Assembly (NCBI GenBank): GCA_964634555.1
Contig: CAZWJJ010000022.1
Location: 1-13,060 of the forward strand
Origin: JACQCV01 sp964634555
GTDB taxonomy: Bacteria > Patescibacteriota > Minisyncoccia > Phycocordibacterales > UBA12445
DNA: 13,060 bases
Direction of reading: 5' to 3'
In this document: in pieces, positions 1-7,605 of the stretch
Layout of the letters: every line of letters starts with the position of its first letter
Numbering within the stretch: the stretch's first letter is position 1
Made by a program: the position numbers and the translations under genes
The notes under the pieces: generated by a model
Database searches by the model: none
Seen by the model: only the letters and a program-made list of their open reading frames with translations
What the model was told of the DNA's origin: nothing

Positions 1-716
1 TGACCAGAGGCAATGTTGGAGCTTCGTACTATTGTGATGAGAATGGGGAGAATTGCATCGAGCAACAAAAAGCAGCAACGGAGTATTGGTACGCGAATGG
101 TAACGGGGATATTTTTAATCAAGCAACATCGGGTTTTTTCCAATACAATGGATCTAAAAATTTTTTGAATGATCCCGGTGTACCGATTGGAGCAAGCCCA
201 ATTTATACTGGTGGTGAGCGGCGAGTTGGAATTAACACAAATAATCCCCAATATACTCTTGATGTGAGGGGGCAGGTTTGGCCGAAGCAGGTATGTCTAA
301 GGCATTCCGGTGAATGGTACGATATCGATGGCGCCACTAATCAATCTCAGCCGCCATCGGGGTATTCTAATCCACAGTGGAATATTGATGGTAATAATAT
401 ATGGGCTGTATTTATGTCATCGGTTGCGTATGATGTTACTAAAAATTATTTCACTGATTTGGAGCATGGAATTTTTTATTATGATAGTTCAGCTGGCCGT
501 GATTTTCAGGTTACATGCAGTCAGTTGCCATTGCCCCCATACTATTCGCCTTTTGTGAATATTGGAGGACAACAATTTCCTGTTCATAAAGATTCTCAAG
601 GTTGTTATTATGAAACGAGTAGTTTAATTAATAATGAAGTTCCAACATGGGAATGTGCCGGGAGTTGGCAGAAGTTTAGATATCTGATCACATCCTCTCC
701 GCGCAATGGTTCATAA
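1..716 (+). CDS. Surface protein with tail-fibre-like module, 5' truncated
   Basis: The frame is open from base 3 to the TAA at 714-716, giving 237 residues; the true start lies upstream of the window. The internal TTG at 165 is not a credible start because the frame continues before it. Residues about 75-100 read RRVGINTNNP...TLDVRGQV...CLR, a module also present in the next two proteins and common in phage tail fibres and exported CPR proteins. The first residues (TRGNVGASYYCDENGENC) look like the tail of a previous copy of the same module, so the protein is probably modular upstream. The C-terminal 130 residues are rich in Tyr, Ser, Asn and Pro with several Cys, and I do not recognise them. 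It is probably extracellular, like its neighbours, but no signal peptide is visible because the N-terminus is missing. Confidence 0.75.
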   Translation, partial: TRGNVGASYYCDENGENCIEQQKAATEYWYANGNGDIFNQATSGFFQYNGSKNFLNDPGVPIGASPIYTGGERRVGINTNNPQYTLDVRGQVWPKQVCLRHSGEWYDIDGATNQSQPPSGYSNPQWNIDGNNIWAVFMSSVAYDVTKNYFTDLEHGIFYYDSSAGRDFQVTCSQLPLPPYYSPFVNIGGQQFPVHKDSQGCYYETSSLINNEVPTWECAGSWQKFRYLITSSPRNGS

Positions 717-769
717 TTGTTGGTAACTATTTGTGAACAACTGATCGCCTAGGTTTTGTTTGTATGGTG

Positions 770-775
770 TATAAT
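770..775 (+). promoter_or_regulatory. -10 box (TATAAT) for a near-leaderless transcript
   Basis: A consensus TATAAT ends 6 bases before the ATG at 782, so transcription would start at or within a base or two of the start codon. No Shine-Dalgarno lies upstream of that ATG. No convincing -35 hexamer sits 16-18 bp upstream. This is the only promoter-like signal before the collagen/pilus gene run and would drive the whole of it. Confidence 0.55.
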
Positions 776-781
776 TAGAGC

Positions 782-1735
782 ATGAAGGATAGAAAAATTT
801 TTAGATCCATTGCTATTTTATTTTTGTTTTTTATTAGTCCGTATCTAGTCTTGGCTGTTTGGTCTAGTCCAGTGTCTGCACCAACTGGCGGTAACACCGC
901 AGAGCCGATCAATGTAGGACCGTCATCCCAAGTTAAATCTGGCGCGCTGGTTGTCGGCGGAAGTTTTAGGGTTGAGGGCGCAACAACTTTGCTTGGTAAG
1001 GTTGGTATCGGCAACAGTAGCCCGACTGAGTCTTTGGATGTTACTGGTACGGTGCGGGCGAATGATTTCTGTCTCCGAGGATCTAATGGTATCAAATCTG
1101 ACATTTGCTTAAGCAGTTCAAGTTTGATTTCAAAATGTGCGCCGGGTCCAACTGGCCCGGCTGGTGCTAATGGTATTCAGGGAGTTCAGGGTCCTGCTGG
1201 GGCTACTGGTCCTCAGGGCTTACAAGGTCCTCAGGGACTAACTGGTCCGGCTGGTAAATGTGTGCTTGGTGTGAATGCTACTCCTGGTATAACTTCAATA
1301 ACAGCCGGTTCCGGAATTAATGTATCAACAAATCCTTCGACTGGTGCAGTAACAATATCTGCAACAACAAAGCAGATTAGTTGCGGCGATAATACAATGG
1401 CGATCACCTCTATCTCTCCAGATGGAAATGCAAGTTGTATTCCGGCGACTATTCAGAATGGCGGAGGTGGGGCCGGTATAAACGCAATTCAAGTTGATTC
1501 GACATTACTGCTCAGCCAAAATGGAGGCACACGAGGTTTGGCTGTTAATAGGCAGGTTATCCAGAGTCGAGTTAATGGCAGTTGTGTTGGCAGGGGTGGA
1601 ATAACACAGATAAATTCTGACGGCAGTGTTGTTTGCGCTTCTAATCCACCTTGTTCGATCACGATCGGTTCAAGTGATCCTGCCATTGCTGGAACCATTA
1701 GTTGCGGTGGAACGATCATAAATGTTCCTCGATGA
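782..1735 (+). CDS. Exported collagen-like surface protein A
   Basis: A 317-residue protein. A basic N-terminus and hydrophobic stretch (residues about 5-25, ending LVLA) form a Sec signal peptide. Next comes a VWSSP...PINV...QVKSG segment (26-60) typical of exported CPR proteins, then a VGIG-N-S-S-P...LDVTGTV...CLRG module (74-100). Residues 122-160 form 13 uninterrupted Gly-X-Y triplets, a collagen-like triple-helix segment bounded by Cys119 and Cys160, which could lock a trimer by disulfides. A tail-fibre-like segment (ITSITAGSGINVS, 170-182) follows, then two Cys-bounded repeats (C201-C219 and C268-C285) and a final Cys pair (291/308). Family knowledge: bacterial collagen-like proteins are secreted or surface-displayed trimers. 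The first gene after the promoter, it overlaps the next gene by 4 bases (ATGA). A role as a pilus-associated adhesin is inference from the operon. Confidence 0.85.
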   Translation: MKDRKIFRSIAILFLFFISPYLVLAVWSSPVSAPTGGNTAEPINVGPSSQVKSGALVVGGSFRVEGATTLLGKVGIGNSSPTESLDVTGTVRANDFCLRGSNGIKSDICLSSSSLISKCAPGPTGPAGANGIQGVQGPAGATGPQGLQGPQGLTGPAGKCVLGVNATPGITSITAGSGINVSTNPSTGAVTISATTKQISCGDNTMAITSISPDGNASCIPATIQNGGGGAGINAIQVDSTLLLSQNGGTRGLAVNRQVIQSRVNGSCVGRGGITQINSDGSVVCASNPPCSITIGSSDPAIAGTISCGGTIINVPR

Positions 1736-3171
1736 TCTTAAATAGATTTCCAAAAAAAAATCTGAAATTTTGGCGAGTTAATTTTTTTAGTTTTGCTTTT
1801 TTTTATTTTTTTATTGGTCAACTAAATTTGACTCTGGCTGATTGGCGCAATCCAACAGTTGTGTCTCCTTCAAGTTTGACACCACTTCCTATTACTGTTA
1901 GTCGTTTGATTCAGAGAAAGGCCGGTAGTCTAGATGTGGTTGCTGGTTTTGAGTCCGGCGCGATTGAGCAGGGAGCATCGCATGCGATTTTTACGGGCAA
2001 TGTTGGTATTGGTGGCGATTTTTCAGGCTCAACAATGTCAGCTGATATTAATGGCATAACATTGTCGGATTGTTTTAGGATTGGTTCAGGATGTTTGGAT
2101 TTTTCTCAAAGTGCTACAGCCGGTGTTGGACCAACTGGCGCTGCTGGTCTGAACGGTTTGCAGGGTGCGCCTGGTCCAGTTGGACCCACTGGCTCTCAGG
2201 GGCGGCCAGGAATTCAAGGTATTGCCGGTCTGCCTGGAGTAGATGATGTTATAAGCTATATTCAAACAGTTTCATCCGGTATGGGGATCATCCTTCGGGA
2301 TAAAAACGGTAATATTGTAAATATGATCGGTATTGGCACTGGAATTACCGACGCTACTGTTGGTAGAAATTTTACGGTCAATCCCTGCACTAATGATCCA
2401 AGTGGATTGGTAACATCTATTGATTCAAATGGATTCTCAACTTGCGCTAGGACAAGCGGTCAGAATGGAAGTTCGTCGGGGGTTACAGGATTGTATAGCT
2501 CCGATGCGCCTAATTCATCAATTGTTATAAAACCACCTCTTAACAATTCTTGGCCAATATATATTGATGATGATCTTGTTATCCAGAGATTAGTTAAAAC
2601 AGTTTGCGGATCTGGCCAAGCAATTGGAGCTATTCGTAGTACAGGTCAGATAGTCTGTACTCCTGCAGGCGGGTATTGTGAATTTGGTGGTCCGACCGGC
2701 AGAACTTTTTCTTGTGTTTCTGCTGATGGTTTAACAAAAACTTCGATCAATATTCCTCTTACTGCGAGTATAAATTTGCCACAGATACCAACGCCAACCC
2801 CAACTCCTACCCCAACAACCTCGTCAATTCCTGTGCCTACTATTCAAAATTCTAAAGTGAACAGTGTTTACGAACCATTGAGCAACATTTATTACTTGCA
2901 GTTTAATTTTGTGACGGTTGATAATGTTAATGGTTACAATTTGTATCGCGGAAATAATTCTAATTTTATTGCATCTACCGCCAATAGGCTAGGTATTTTT
3001 CCAGTTGTTCCAAGTTCAATTATTCAACCGGTTACTTATACTGATGGTAATACTCCGCCTGGTTTGCCACTGGGTGTTACATACTGTTACAGAATTTCTG
3101 CATATAGGACAGTGTCGGGCCAGACAGTTGAATCCACGCCATCCCCAGCAGCGTGCGCTACTGTTAAGTAA
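1732..3171 (+). CDS. Exported collagen-like surface protein B with C-terminal FnIII-like domain
   Basis: A 479-residue paralogue of the preceding protein. I chose the ATG at 1732 because it overlaps the upstream stop as ATGA and starts directly at a plausible signal peptide (residues 1-36, Phe-rich core, ending LTLA); a TTG at 1702 in the same frame would add 10 unrelated residues. Order: signal peptide; ADWRNP...PLPITV...QRKAGSL segment (36-67); GNVGIG module (89-121); 12 Gly-X-Y triplets (133-168); two Cys-bounded repeats (C219-C238, C292-C309) and a Cys pair (316/328); a Pro-Thr spacer (353-363); and a C-terminal domain (about 367-479) with the GYNLYRG and TYCYRISAY features of a fibronectin type III fold. 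Such domains commonly mediate surface contacts. It lies 17 bp before pilB. The signal-peptide codons contain long A and T homopolymers. Likely cell-surface or pilus-linked; specific ligand unknown. Confidence 0.82.
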   Translation: MILNRFPKKNLKFWRVNFFSFAFFYFFIGQLNLTLADWRNPTVVSPSSLTPLPITVSRLIQRKAGSLDVVAGFESGAIEQGASHAIFTGNVGIGGDFSGSTMSADINGITLSDCFRIGSGCLDFSQSATAGVGPTGAAGLNGLQGAPGPVGPTGSQGRPGIQGIAGLPGVDDVISYIQTVSSGMGIILRDKNGNIVNMIGIGTGITDATVGRNFTVNPCTNDPSGLVTSIDSNGFSTCARTSGQNGSSSGVTGLYSSDAPNSSIVIKPPLNNSWPIYIDDDLVIQRLVKTVCGSGQAIGAIRSTGQIVCTPAGGYCEFGGPTGRTFSCVSADGLTKTSINIPLTASINLPQIPTPTPTPTPTTSSIPVPTIQNSKVNSVYEPLSNIYYLQFNFVTVDNVNGYNLYRGNNSNFIASTANRLGIFPVVPSSIIQPVTYTDGNTPPGLPLGVTYCYRISAYRTVSGQTVESTPSPAACATVK

Positions 3172-3188
3172 TTTAGCTCATTTAATTT

Positions 3189-4940
3189 ATGGATTCCCAA
3201 ATATTGAATAATTATATAACTGAATATGGGTTGATTTCTCAGTCTGATCTAGATCAGGCTATGGAAGAGATAAAAAAAGATCCTAAAAAAGATCTTGGTC
3301 AGGTATTGATAGAGATGGGGCGGATAACAGAGGAGGATCTGATTCAGATGAAGGGCCATGCCTTAGGTATACCAGTTGTGGATCTCAAGGGTGAGAAAAT
3401 TGATATGCAGGTTTTATTTGAAATTCCAGAGCCGATTGCTAGGAAGCATAATATTGTCGCTTATAAAAAAAGCGAGAATGGACTTGAGGTTGCGATGCTT
3501 GATACAGATGATCTGATTGCTGTTGATTTTATAAAAAAGAAAGTTGGTGTAAAAATTTTGCCGCGTTTGACTGATAAAGAATCTATTCGATCTGCTCTGA
3601 TCCAATATCAAAAATCACTCAAGGCTGAATTCGGGGATATTATTAGTCGTGAGGCGAGTAAGATCGTGATGACTGAAGATAATGGTGGAAATGTCGCTGA
3701 TAATTTGAAAAAGATTGCGGAGGAATTGCCCGTCGTAAATGTTGTCGATACGCTTTTAAAGCACGCGATTACTCAACGGGCATCGGATATTCATATTGAG
3801 CCGTTTGAGAAGGATCTGATGATTAGGTATAGAGTTGATGGAATTTTGCACGATGCAATGGTTTTACCGAGCAAAATCGCGCCAGGAATTACCGCTAGAA
3901 TAAAGGTATTATCAGCCTTGAGATTGGATGAAAAAAGATTGCCTCAAGATGGACGATTTAAGATTGAGACTAGCGGTATAACCGGAAGCAAGGTTTCTTT
4001 CCGAGTCTCGATTCTGCCGACATATTTTGGAGAGAAGATAGTGATGCGTTTATTGCCCGAAGATTCAAGGGGATTTACTCTCGAGTCGCTGGGATTTCAC
4101 GGTGCGGGTCTAGAGGCTTTGCATAATGCGATGCGGCAGACAGTCGGCATGATTTTAGTAACAGGTCCGACTGGGTCAGGGAAAAGTACTACGCTTTATA
4201 CAGTTTTGGATCTTTTAAATAAGCCAGAGGTAAATATTTCTACGATTGAGGATCCAGTTGAATATCAGATGCAACGGGTCAATCAAGTTCAAGTCAAACC
4301 TGAAATTGGCCTGACATTTGCCGCCGGTCTTCGGTCACTTTTAAGGCAGGATCCGGATATAATAATGGTTGGAGAAATTCGCGATAAGGAGACAGCTAGT
4401 TTGGCAATAAATGCTGCATTAACCGGCCATCTTGTGGTTACAACTTTGCATACAAATTCAGCTGCCGGTGCAATACCTCGTTTTATCGATATGGGTGGTG
4501 AGCCCTTTCTTCTAGTGTCAACCATTAATGTTGTGATTGCTCAGCGGTTGGTAAGGCGTTTATGTGATAGTGGCGAAAAATATTTTTTGAGCAAGGCGGA
4601 GATCAAGGCTTTGGAAATGAAAGCTGATCTAAAACGAGTGCTTGAAGTTTTAAAAAATGAGAGAGTGGTGAAGGATACGGATACTTTTGAAACAATACAA
4701 TTTTACAGACCAAAAGCTTCAGAGACATGTCCGTCTGGTTACAGTAGTCGGGTGTCAATTCACGAAGTTTTGAGAGTTACGCCGACAATTAAGGAGTTGA
4801 TTATCAAGCGCGCTACCGCCGATGAGATTGAGGTGCAGGCTAGGAAAGAAGGGATGTTGACATTGATCGAAGATGGACTTTTTCAAGCGGCATCCGGTTT
4901 AACTTCTATCGAGGAAGTGCTTAGGGTTGCGAACGAATAG
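3189..4940 (+). CDS. pilB: Type IV pilus assembly ATPase PilB
   Basis: A 583-residue GspE/PilB-family secretion ATPase, the cytoplasmic hexameric motor that powers pilus extension through PilC. The N-terminal MshEN-type domain (about 1-160) has the LGQVLIEMG-x-I...D motif. The linker ELPVVNVVDTLLKHAI and ASDIHIEP (196-205) mark the N2 domain. The catalytic core has Walker A GPTGSGKST (326-334), an Asp box STIEDPVEY (351-359), Walker B DPDIIMVGEIRD (388-399) and a His box TGHLVVTTLHTN (412-423). GspE, PilB and PilT are related, but the full-length N-terminal domain and adjacent pilC favour PilB. The zinc tetracysteine region usual in PilB/GspE is degenerate: only Cys459 and Cys514 remain. No Shine-Dalgarno precedes the ATG, so it is probably translated by coupling within the operon. 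Confidence 0.95.
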   Translation: MDSQILNNYITEYGLISQSDLDQAMEEIKKDPKKDLGQVLIEMGRITEEDLIQMKGHALGIPVVDLKGEKIDMQVLFEIPEPIARKHNIVAYKKSENGLEVAMLDTDDLIAVDFIKKKVGVKILPRLTDKESIRSALIQYQKSLKAEFGDIISREASKIVMTEDNGGNVADNLKKIAEELPVVNVVDTLLKHAITQRASDIHIEPFEKDLMIRYRVDGILHDAMVLPSKIAPGITARIKVLSALRLDEKRLPQDGRFKIETSGITGSKVSFRVSILPTYFGEKIVMRLLPEDSRGFTLESLGFHGAGLEALHNAMRQTVGMILVTGPTGSGKSTTLYTVLDLLNKPEVNISTIEDPVEYQMQRVNQVQVKPEIGLTFAAGLRSLLRQDPDIIMVGEIRDKETASLAINAALTGHLVVTTLHTNSAAGAIPRFIDMGGEPFLLVSTINVVIAQRLVRRLCDSGEKYFLSKAEIKALEMKADLKRVLEVLKNERVVKDTDTFETIQFYRPKASETCPSGYSSRVSIHEVLRVTPTIKELIIKRATADEIEVQARKEGMLTLIEDGLFQAASGLTSIEEVLRVANE

Positions 4941-4948
4941 TTAACAAA

Positions 4949-6163
4949 ATGAAGTTTAAATATAAGGCGCACAATCCAGGCGAGGAAACTTTTATCGAAG
5001 GGGAGGCGGAGGCTGTTGACCGTTTTGCGCTTTCACACCAGATGAGAGAGAGGGGGCTGTTGCTTATCACTGCAGATCAGATTGATGGGCGCTGGTTTGA
5101 TTTTGAGAGACTGAATGAAGCTGTCGTTTCAGTTAAATTACACGATAAAGTTATTTTTGCGAATAATTTGGGTGCCATGATCGCTGCGGGATTGTCTTTA
5201 TCTAGAGCGCTGGAAATATTGGGTAGGCAGACAAATAATTTGAAATTAAAAAGAACTATTGGAGATATATTGAAAGATGTTAATTCCGGCATGGCGTTAA
5301 ATGGAAGTTTGGCAAAATTTCCAAAAATATTTTCGCCGGTCTTTATCGCTATGGTTGCAGCCGGTGAAGAGTCGGGAAATCTGCCGCAGTCCTTAAGGGT
5401 TGTGAGTGATCAAATGTCTAAGACTTACACTCTTACTCGAAAGGTTAAGGGCGCAATGGCTTATCCAGCGGTTATTTTGACCGCCATGATAGCTATCGCT
5501 TTTTTAATGCTGACTTTTGTTGTGCCTAATCTTGTTTCGACCTTCAAAGAATTTAATGTTGAACTGCCATTTTTAACTAGAGTCATTATTTGGCTGTCAG
5601 ATATATTAGCCAGCTACTGGTATTATGTTTTTGTCGGCAGCACATTGCTCATTTATCTGTTTTACAGGCTATTTAAAACAGCTCGAGGTAAGCGTATGTT
5701 TGAATACACAATCTTGCATCTGCCGTTTATTTCAGGGATTGTTAAACAGATGAATTCTGCGACTACCACAAGGACACTTTCGTCACTCATTTCTTCAGGT
5801 GTTAATATGGTTGAGGCGCTCGATATCACAGCTAGGGTTGTTCAAAATTCCTACTATAAAGATGTTTTAATTAGAGCGAGAGACGGCGTGCAAAAAGGGG
5901 ATTCGCTTTCTAGTTTTTTTCAGCGCGAGCAAAAACTATTTCCAATACTTGTCGGCGAATTAGTAGAAGTTGGAGAAGAGACCGGAAAACTATCCGATAT
6001 GCTATCTAATGTGGCGGTTTTTTATGAAGATGAAGTCGAAGCATTAACTAAAGATATGTCAACGATTATAGAGCCGGTCTTGATGATTATTATCGGTCTT
6101 TTTGTGGGATTATTCGCTGTGTCTATGATACAGCCGATATATTCGATCACGTCATCAATCTAA
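4949..6163 (+). CDS. pilC: Type IV pilus inner-membrane platform protein PilC
   Basis: A 404-residue PilC/GspF-family protein of normal family length, the inner-membrane platform that couples PilB to pilin polymerisation. Two T2SSF repeats are visible: one at about 67-190 (MIAAGLSLSRALEIL, then AAGEESGNLP at 137-146) and one at about 268-392 (LISSGVNMVEAL, then EVGEETGKLSD at 340-350). Predicted membrane segments lie at about 172-193, 223-241 and 376-395, the usual three-segment topology. The short N-terminal FKYKAHNPGEETFIEGEAEA stretch is the typical PilC start. It begins 8 bases after the pilB stop, without a Shine-Dalgarno. The pairing with pilB strongly supports the assignment over GspF, although the two families cannot be separated by sequence alone. 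Confidence 0.95.
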   Translation: MKFKYKAHNPGEETFIEGEAEAVDRFALSHQMRERGLLLITADQIDGRWFDFERLNEAVVSVKLHDKVIFANNLGAMIAAGLSLSRALEILGRQTNNLKLKRTIGDILKDVNSGMALNGSLAKFPKIFSPVFIAMVAAGEESGNLPQSLRVVSDQMSKTYTLTRKVKGAMAYPAVILTAMIAIAFLMLTFVVPNLVSTFKEFNVELPFLTRVIIWLSDILASYWYYVFVGSTLLIYLFYRLFKTARGKRMFEYTILHLPFISGIVKQMNSATTTRTLSSLISSGVNMVEALDITARVVQNSYYKDVLIRARDGVQKGDSLSSFFQREQKLFPILVGELVEVGEETGKLSDMLSNVAVFYEDEVEALTKDMSTIIEPVLMIIIGLFVGLFAVSMIQPIYSITSSI

Positions 6164-6165
6164 TT

Positions 6166-6618
6166 ATGAAAAAGGGATTTACTTTAATTGAGATTATTAT
6201 TGCCGTCGCAGTTTTGTTAATAATCAGTGCCATTATAATTTTTTCCGGTTCGTTGTTCAATGCCGATGTTTCTATTCAGGGGGATGTAGGGAAAATCGCT
6301 TCCTTGATTTACAAGGCCCGATCAAATACTCTCGCCTCCAAGGGTGGGTTTCAGTACGGCGTTCATTTTGAGAGTAAAAAGGCGGTTTTGTTTCAGGGGA
6401 GCACCTATTCTTCTGGTGCTTCGACTAATGAGACCTCAGTTTTAAATTCTGTCGTTTCTATTACTTCGATAAATTTAATCGGCGGCGGAAGTGAAATGGT
6501 GTTTCAAAAATTAACAGGAATCACGGCGTCACCCGGTTCTATTACATTGAAAACAAATTACGGCAATCAGATGCGAGCGGTTAATATTTCTGGTAATGGC
6601 ATAGTCACTGTTCAATAA
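6166..6618 (+). CDS. Prepilin-like protein, GspH/FimT type
   Basis: A 150-residue prepilin. MKKG|FTLIEI is a classic class III signal: cleavage after Gly4, Phe as the first mature residue, Glu at +5, then a hydrophobic helix to about residue 27. The segment IASLIYKARSNTLASKGG (44-61) followed by YGVHFESKKAVLF resembles the GspH/FimT layout, in which a helix carrying 'ARS-x-A' precedes the beta domain. It would be processed by a prepilin peptidase (not in this window) and assembled into the pilus. The stop of pilC and this start are separated by only TT (TAATTATG), and there is no Shine-Dalgarno. As first of a four-gene pilin set it fits the H position of the minor-pilin complex, but the subtype is inferred mainly from position and short motifs. 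Confidence 0.85.
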   Translation: MKKGFTLIEIIIAVAVLLIISAIIIFSGSLFNADVSIQGDVGKIASLIYKARSNTLASKGGFQYGVHFESKKAVLFQGSTYSSGASTNETSVLNSVVSITSINLIGGGSEMVFQKLTGITASPGSITLKTNYGNQMRAVNISGNGIVTVQ

Positions 6619-6620
6619 TT

Positions 6621-7100
6621 ATGAATGAAAAATACCAAAAAGGAGCGGGGGTTGTGGAAATTATTATCGGATTGGCGATAATGATGGTCGGCGTTTTTTC
6701 TGTTGTCGCCGCATATAACTATTATTTAAGATTTGCTGTGGCTCATGAAAATGATGTGCAGGCTGCCTTGCTGGCGGAAGAGGGAATTGAGGTTGTAAAA
6801 CTTTTACGCGATAGCGGCTGGAGTGCAAAGATTGCCACTTTGTCTCCGGGAGTTAACTACGGTATAGAGTTTATCAACGGTGCATGGACATCGACCACTT
6901 CTCTTAAATATATCGATGCTAAATTTTTGCGGACATTTGTTTTAAATAATGTTTATCGAGATGCTTCTTACGATATCGCCTCATTGGGAACTCTCGATCT
7001 GAATACCAAGGAGGTTACCGTTTCTGTCTCCGCTAGAAATATTCTGGCGACCAGTACAAAAACGATCTCCACATATATTACGAATATTTTTAGTAATTAA
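6621..7100 (+). CDS. Prepilin-like protein, GspI/PilV type
   Basis: A 159-residue prepilin. Its signal is slightly atypical: KG|AGVVEIIIGLAIMMVGV, with cleavage after Gly8, Ala as the first mature residue and Glu at +5; the hydrophobic helix runs to about residue 31. The following segment ENDVQAALLAEEGIEVVKLLRDSGW (38-62) resembles PilV/GspI proteins, where a 'LAEEGIE' helix follows the membrane segment. The rest is a small beta-rich domain ending in a KTISTYITN strand. It starts 2 bases after the previous stop, repeating the same TAATTATG junction. The I position in an H-I-J-K order supports a minor pilin rather than a major subunit. The PilV assignment is inference. Confidence 0.82.
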   Translation: MNEKYQKGAGVVEIIIGLAIMMVGVFSVVAAYNYYLRFAVAHENDVQAALLAEEGIEVVKLLRDSGWSAKIATLSPGVNYGIEFINGAWTSTTSLKYIDAKFLRTFVLNNVYRDASYDIASLGTLDLNTKEVTVSVSARNILATSTKTISTYITNIFSN

Positions 7101-7604
7101 ATGAAGAAAGGCTTTTCACTAATTGAACTACTCATTTATATCGCGATTATCTCGATGGTATTTGGGCTTTTTACGCAGATCGTTTTGAGCGTCAGTAAAT
7201 CTTACGCAGAGATCGCTGTGATCAGGAATTTGGATACGGGAGCTATTTCTGCAATGGAAAGAATTACGAGAGAGGTTCGTGCTTCCAGTTCGATTGATGC
7301 AGCTAATACTGTTTTAGGAACTAGTCCGGGGGTTTTGAGTTTGAATCAGGTTGATTCAAACGGCACAAGGTCTACTGTGCTTTTTAAGACCAACAATCAA
7401 AATATTCAAATGAAGAGAGACGGCAATGATCAGGGAACATTTTTGCCAAGCGGTGTTGCAGTCTCAAGTCTAGTGTTCTCTTCGATAAATTCCGGCAATT
7501 CCTCCGCGGTTAAGATTTTGATGCAGTTAGTCGGCACAAGCGGTAAAATTACTCGTACTAAGAATTATTACAACACCATCATTCTTAGAGGATCATATCA
7601 ATAA
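7101..7604 (+). CDS. Prepilin-like protein, GspJ/PilW type
   Basis: A 167-residue prepilin with a textbook class III signal, MKKG|FSLIELLIYIAIISMVFGLF: cleavage after Gly4, Glu at +5. After the helix, the segment GAISAMERITREVRASSSID (46-65) matches the 'm-x-r-i-x-r-E-i-R' stretch typical of PilW/GspJ proteins. A beta-rich domain follows (VLSLNQVDSNGTRSTVLFKT, then VSSLVFSSI). Its ATG abuts the TAA of the previous gene with no intervening base. It occupies the J position of the pilin set. The signal and family features are seen directly; the J/PilW subtype is inferred. Confidence 0.84.
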   Translation: MKKGFSLIELLIYIAIISMVFGLFTQIVLSVSKSYAEIAVIRNLDTGAISAMERITREVRASSSIDAANTVLGTSPGVLSLNQVDSNGTRSTVLFKTNNQNIQMKRDGNDQGTFLPSGVAVSSLVFSSINSGNSSAVKILMQLVGTSGKITRTKNYYNTIILRGSYQ

Positions 7605-7605
7605 A

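Noticed and set aside
717..740. Terminator hairpin after the first gene (TTGTT/AACAA)
   Set aside because: Only 5 bp of stem with a 14-base loop and no T-run.
1142..1260. Tandem DNA repeat or CRISPR-like array
   Set aside because: The regularity is at protein level (Gly-X-Y triplets); the DNA units are not identical and there are no spacers.
1702..1731. TTG start for collagen-like protein B, 10 codons upstream
   Set aside because: The ATG at 1732 gives a clean signal peptide and the typical ATGA overlap; the extra residues look like out-of-frame coding of the previous gene.
1733..1735. UGA recoding (as in Gracilibacteria/Absconditabacteria)
   Set aside because: No internal in-frame TGA occurs in the long genes, where many would be expected if it encoded Gly. 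Reading through this TGA would add only two codons, so it is uninformative by itself.
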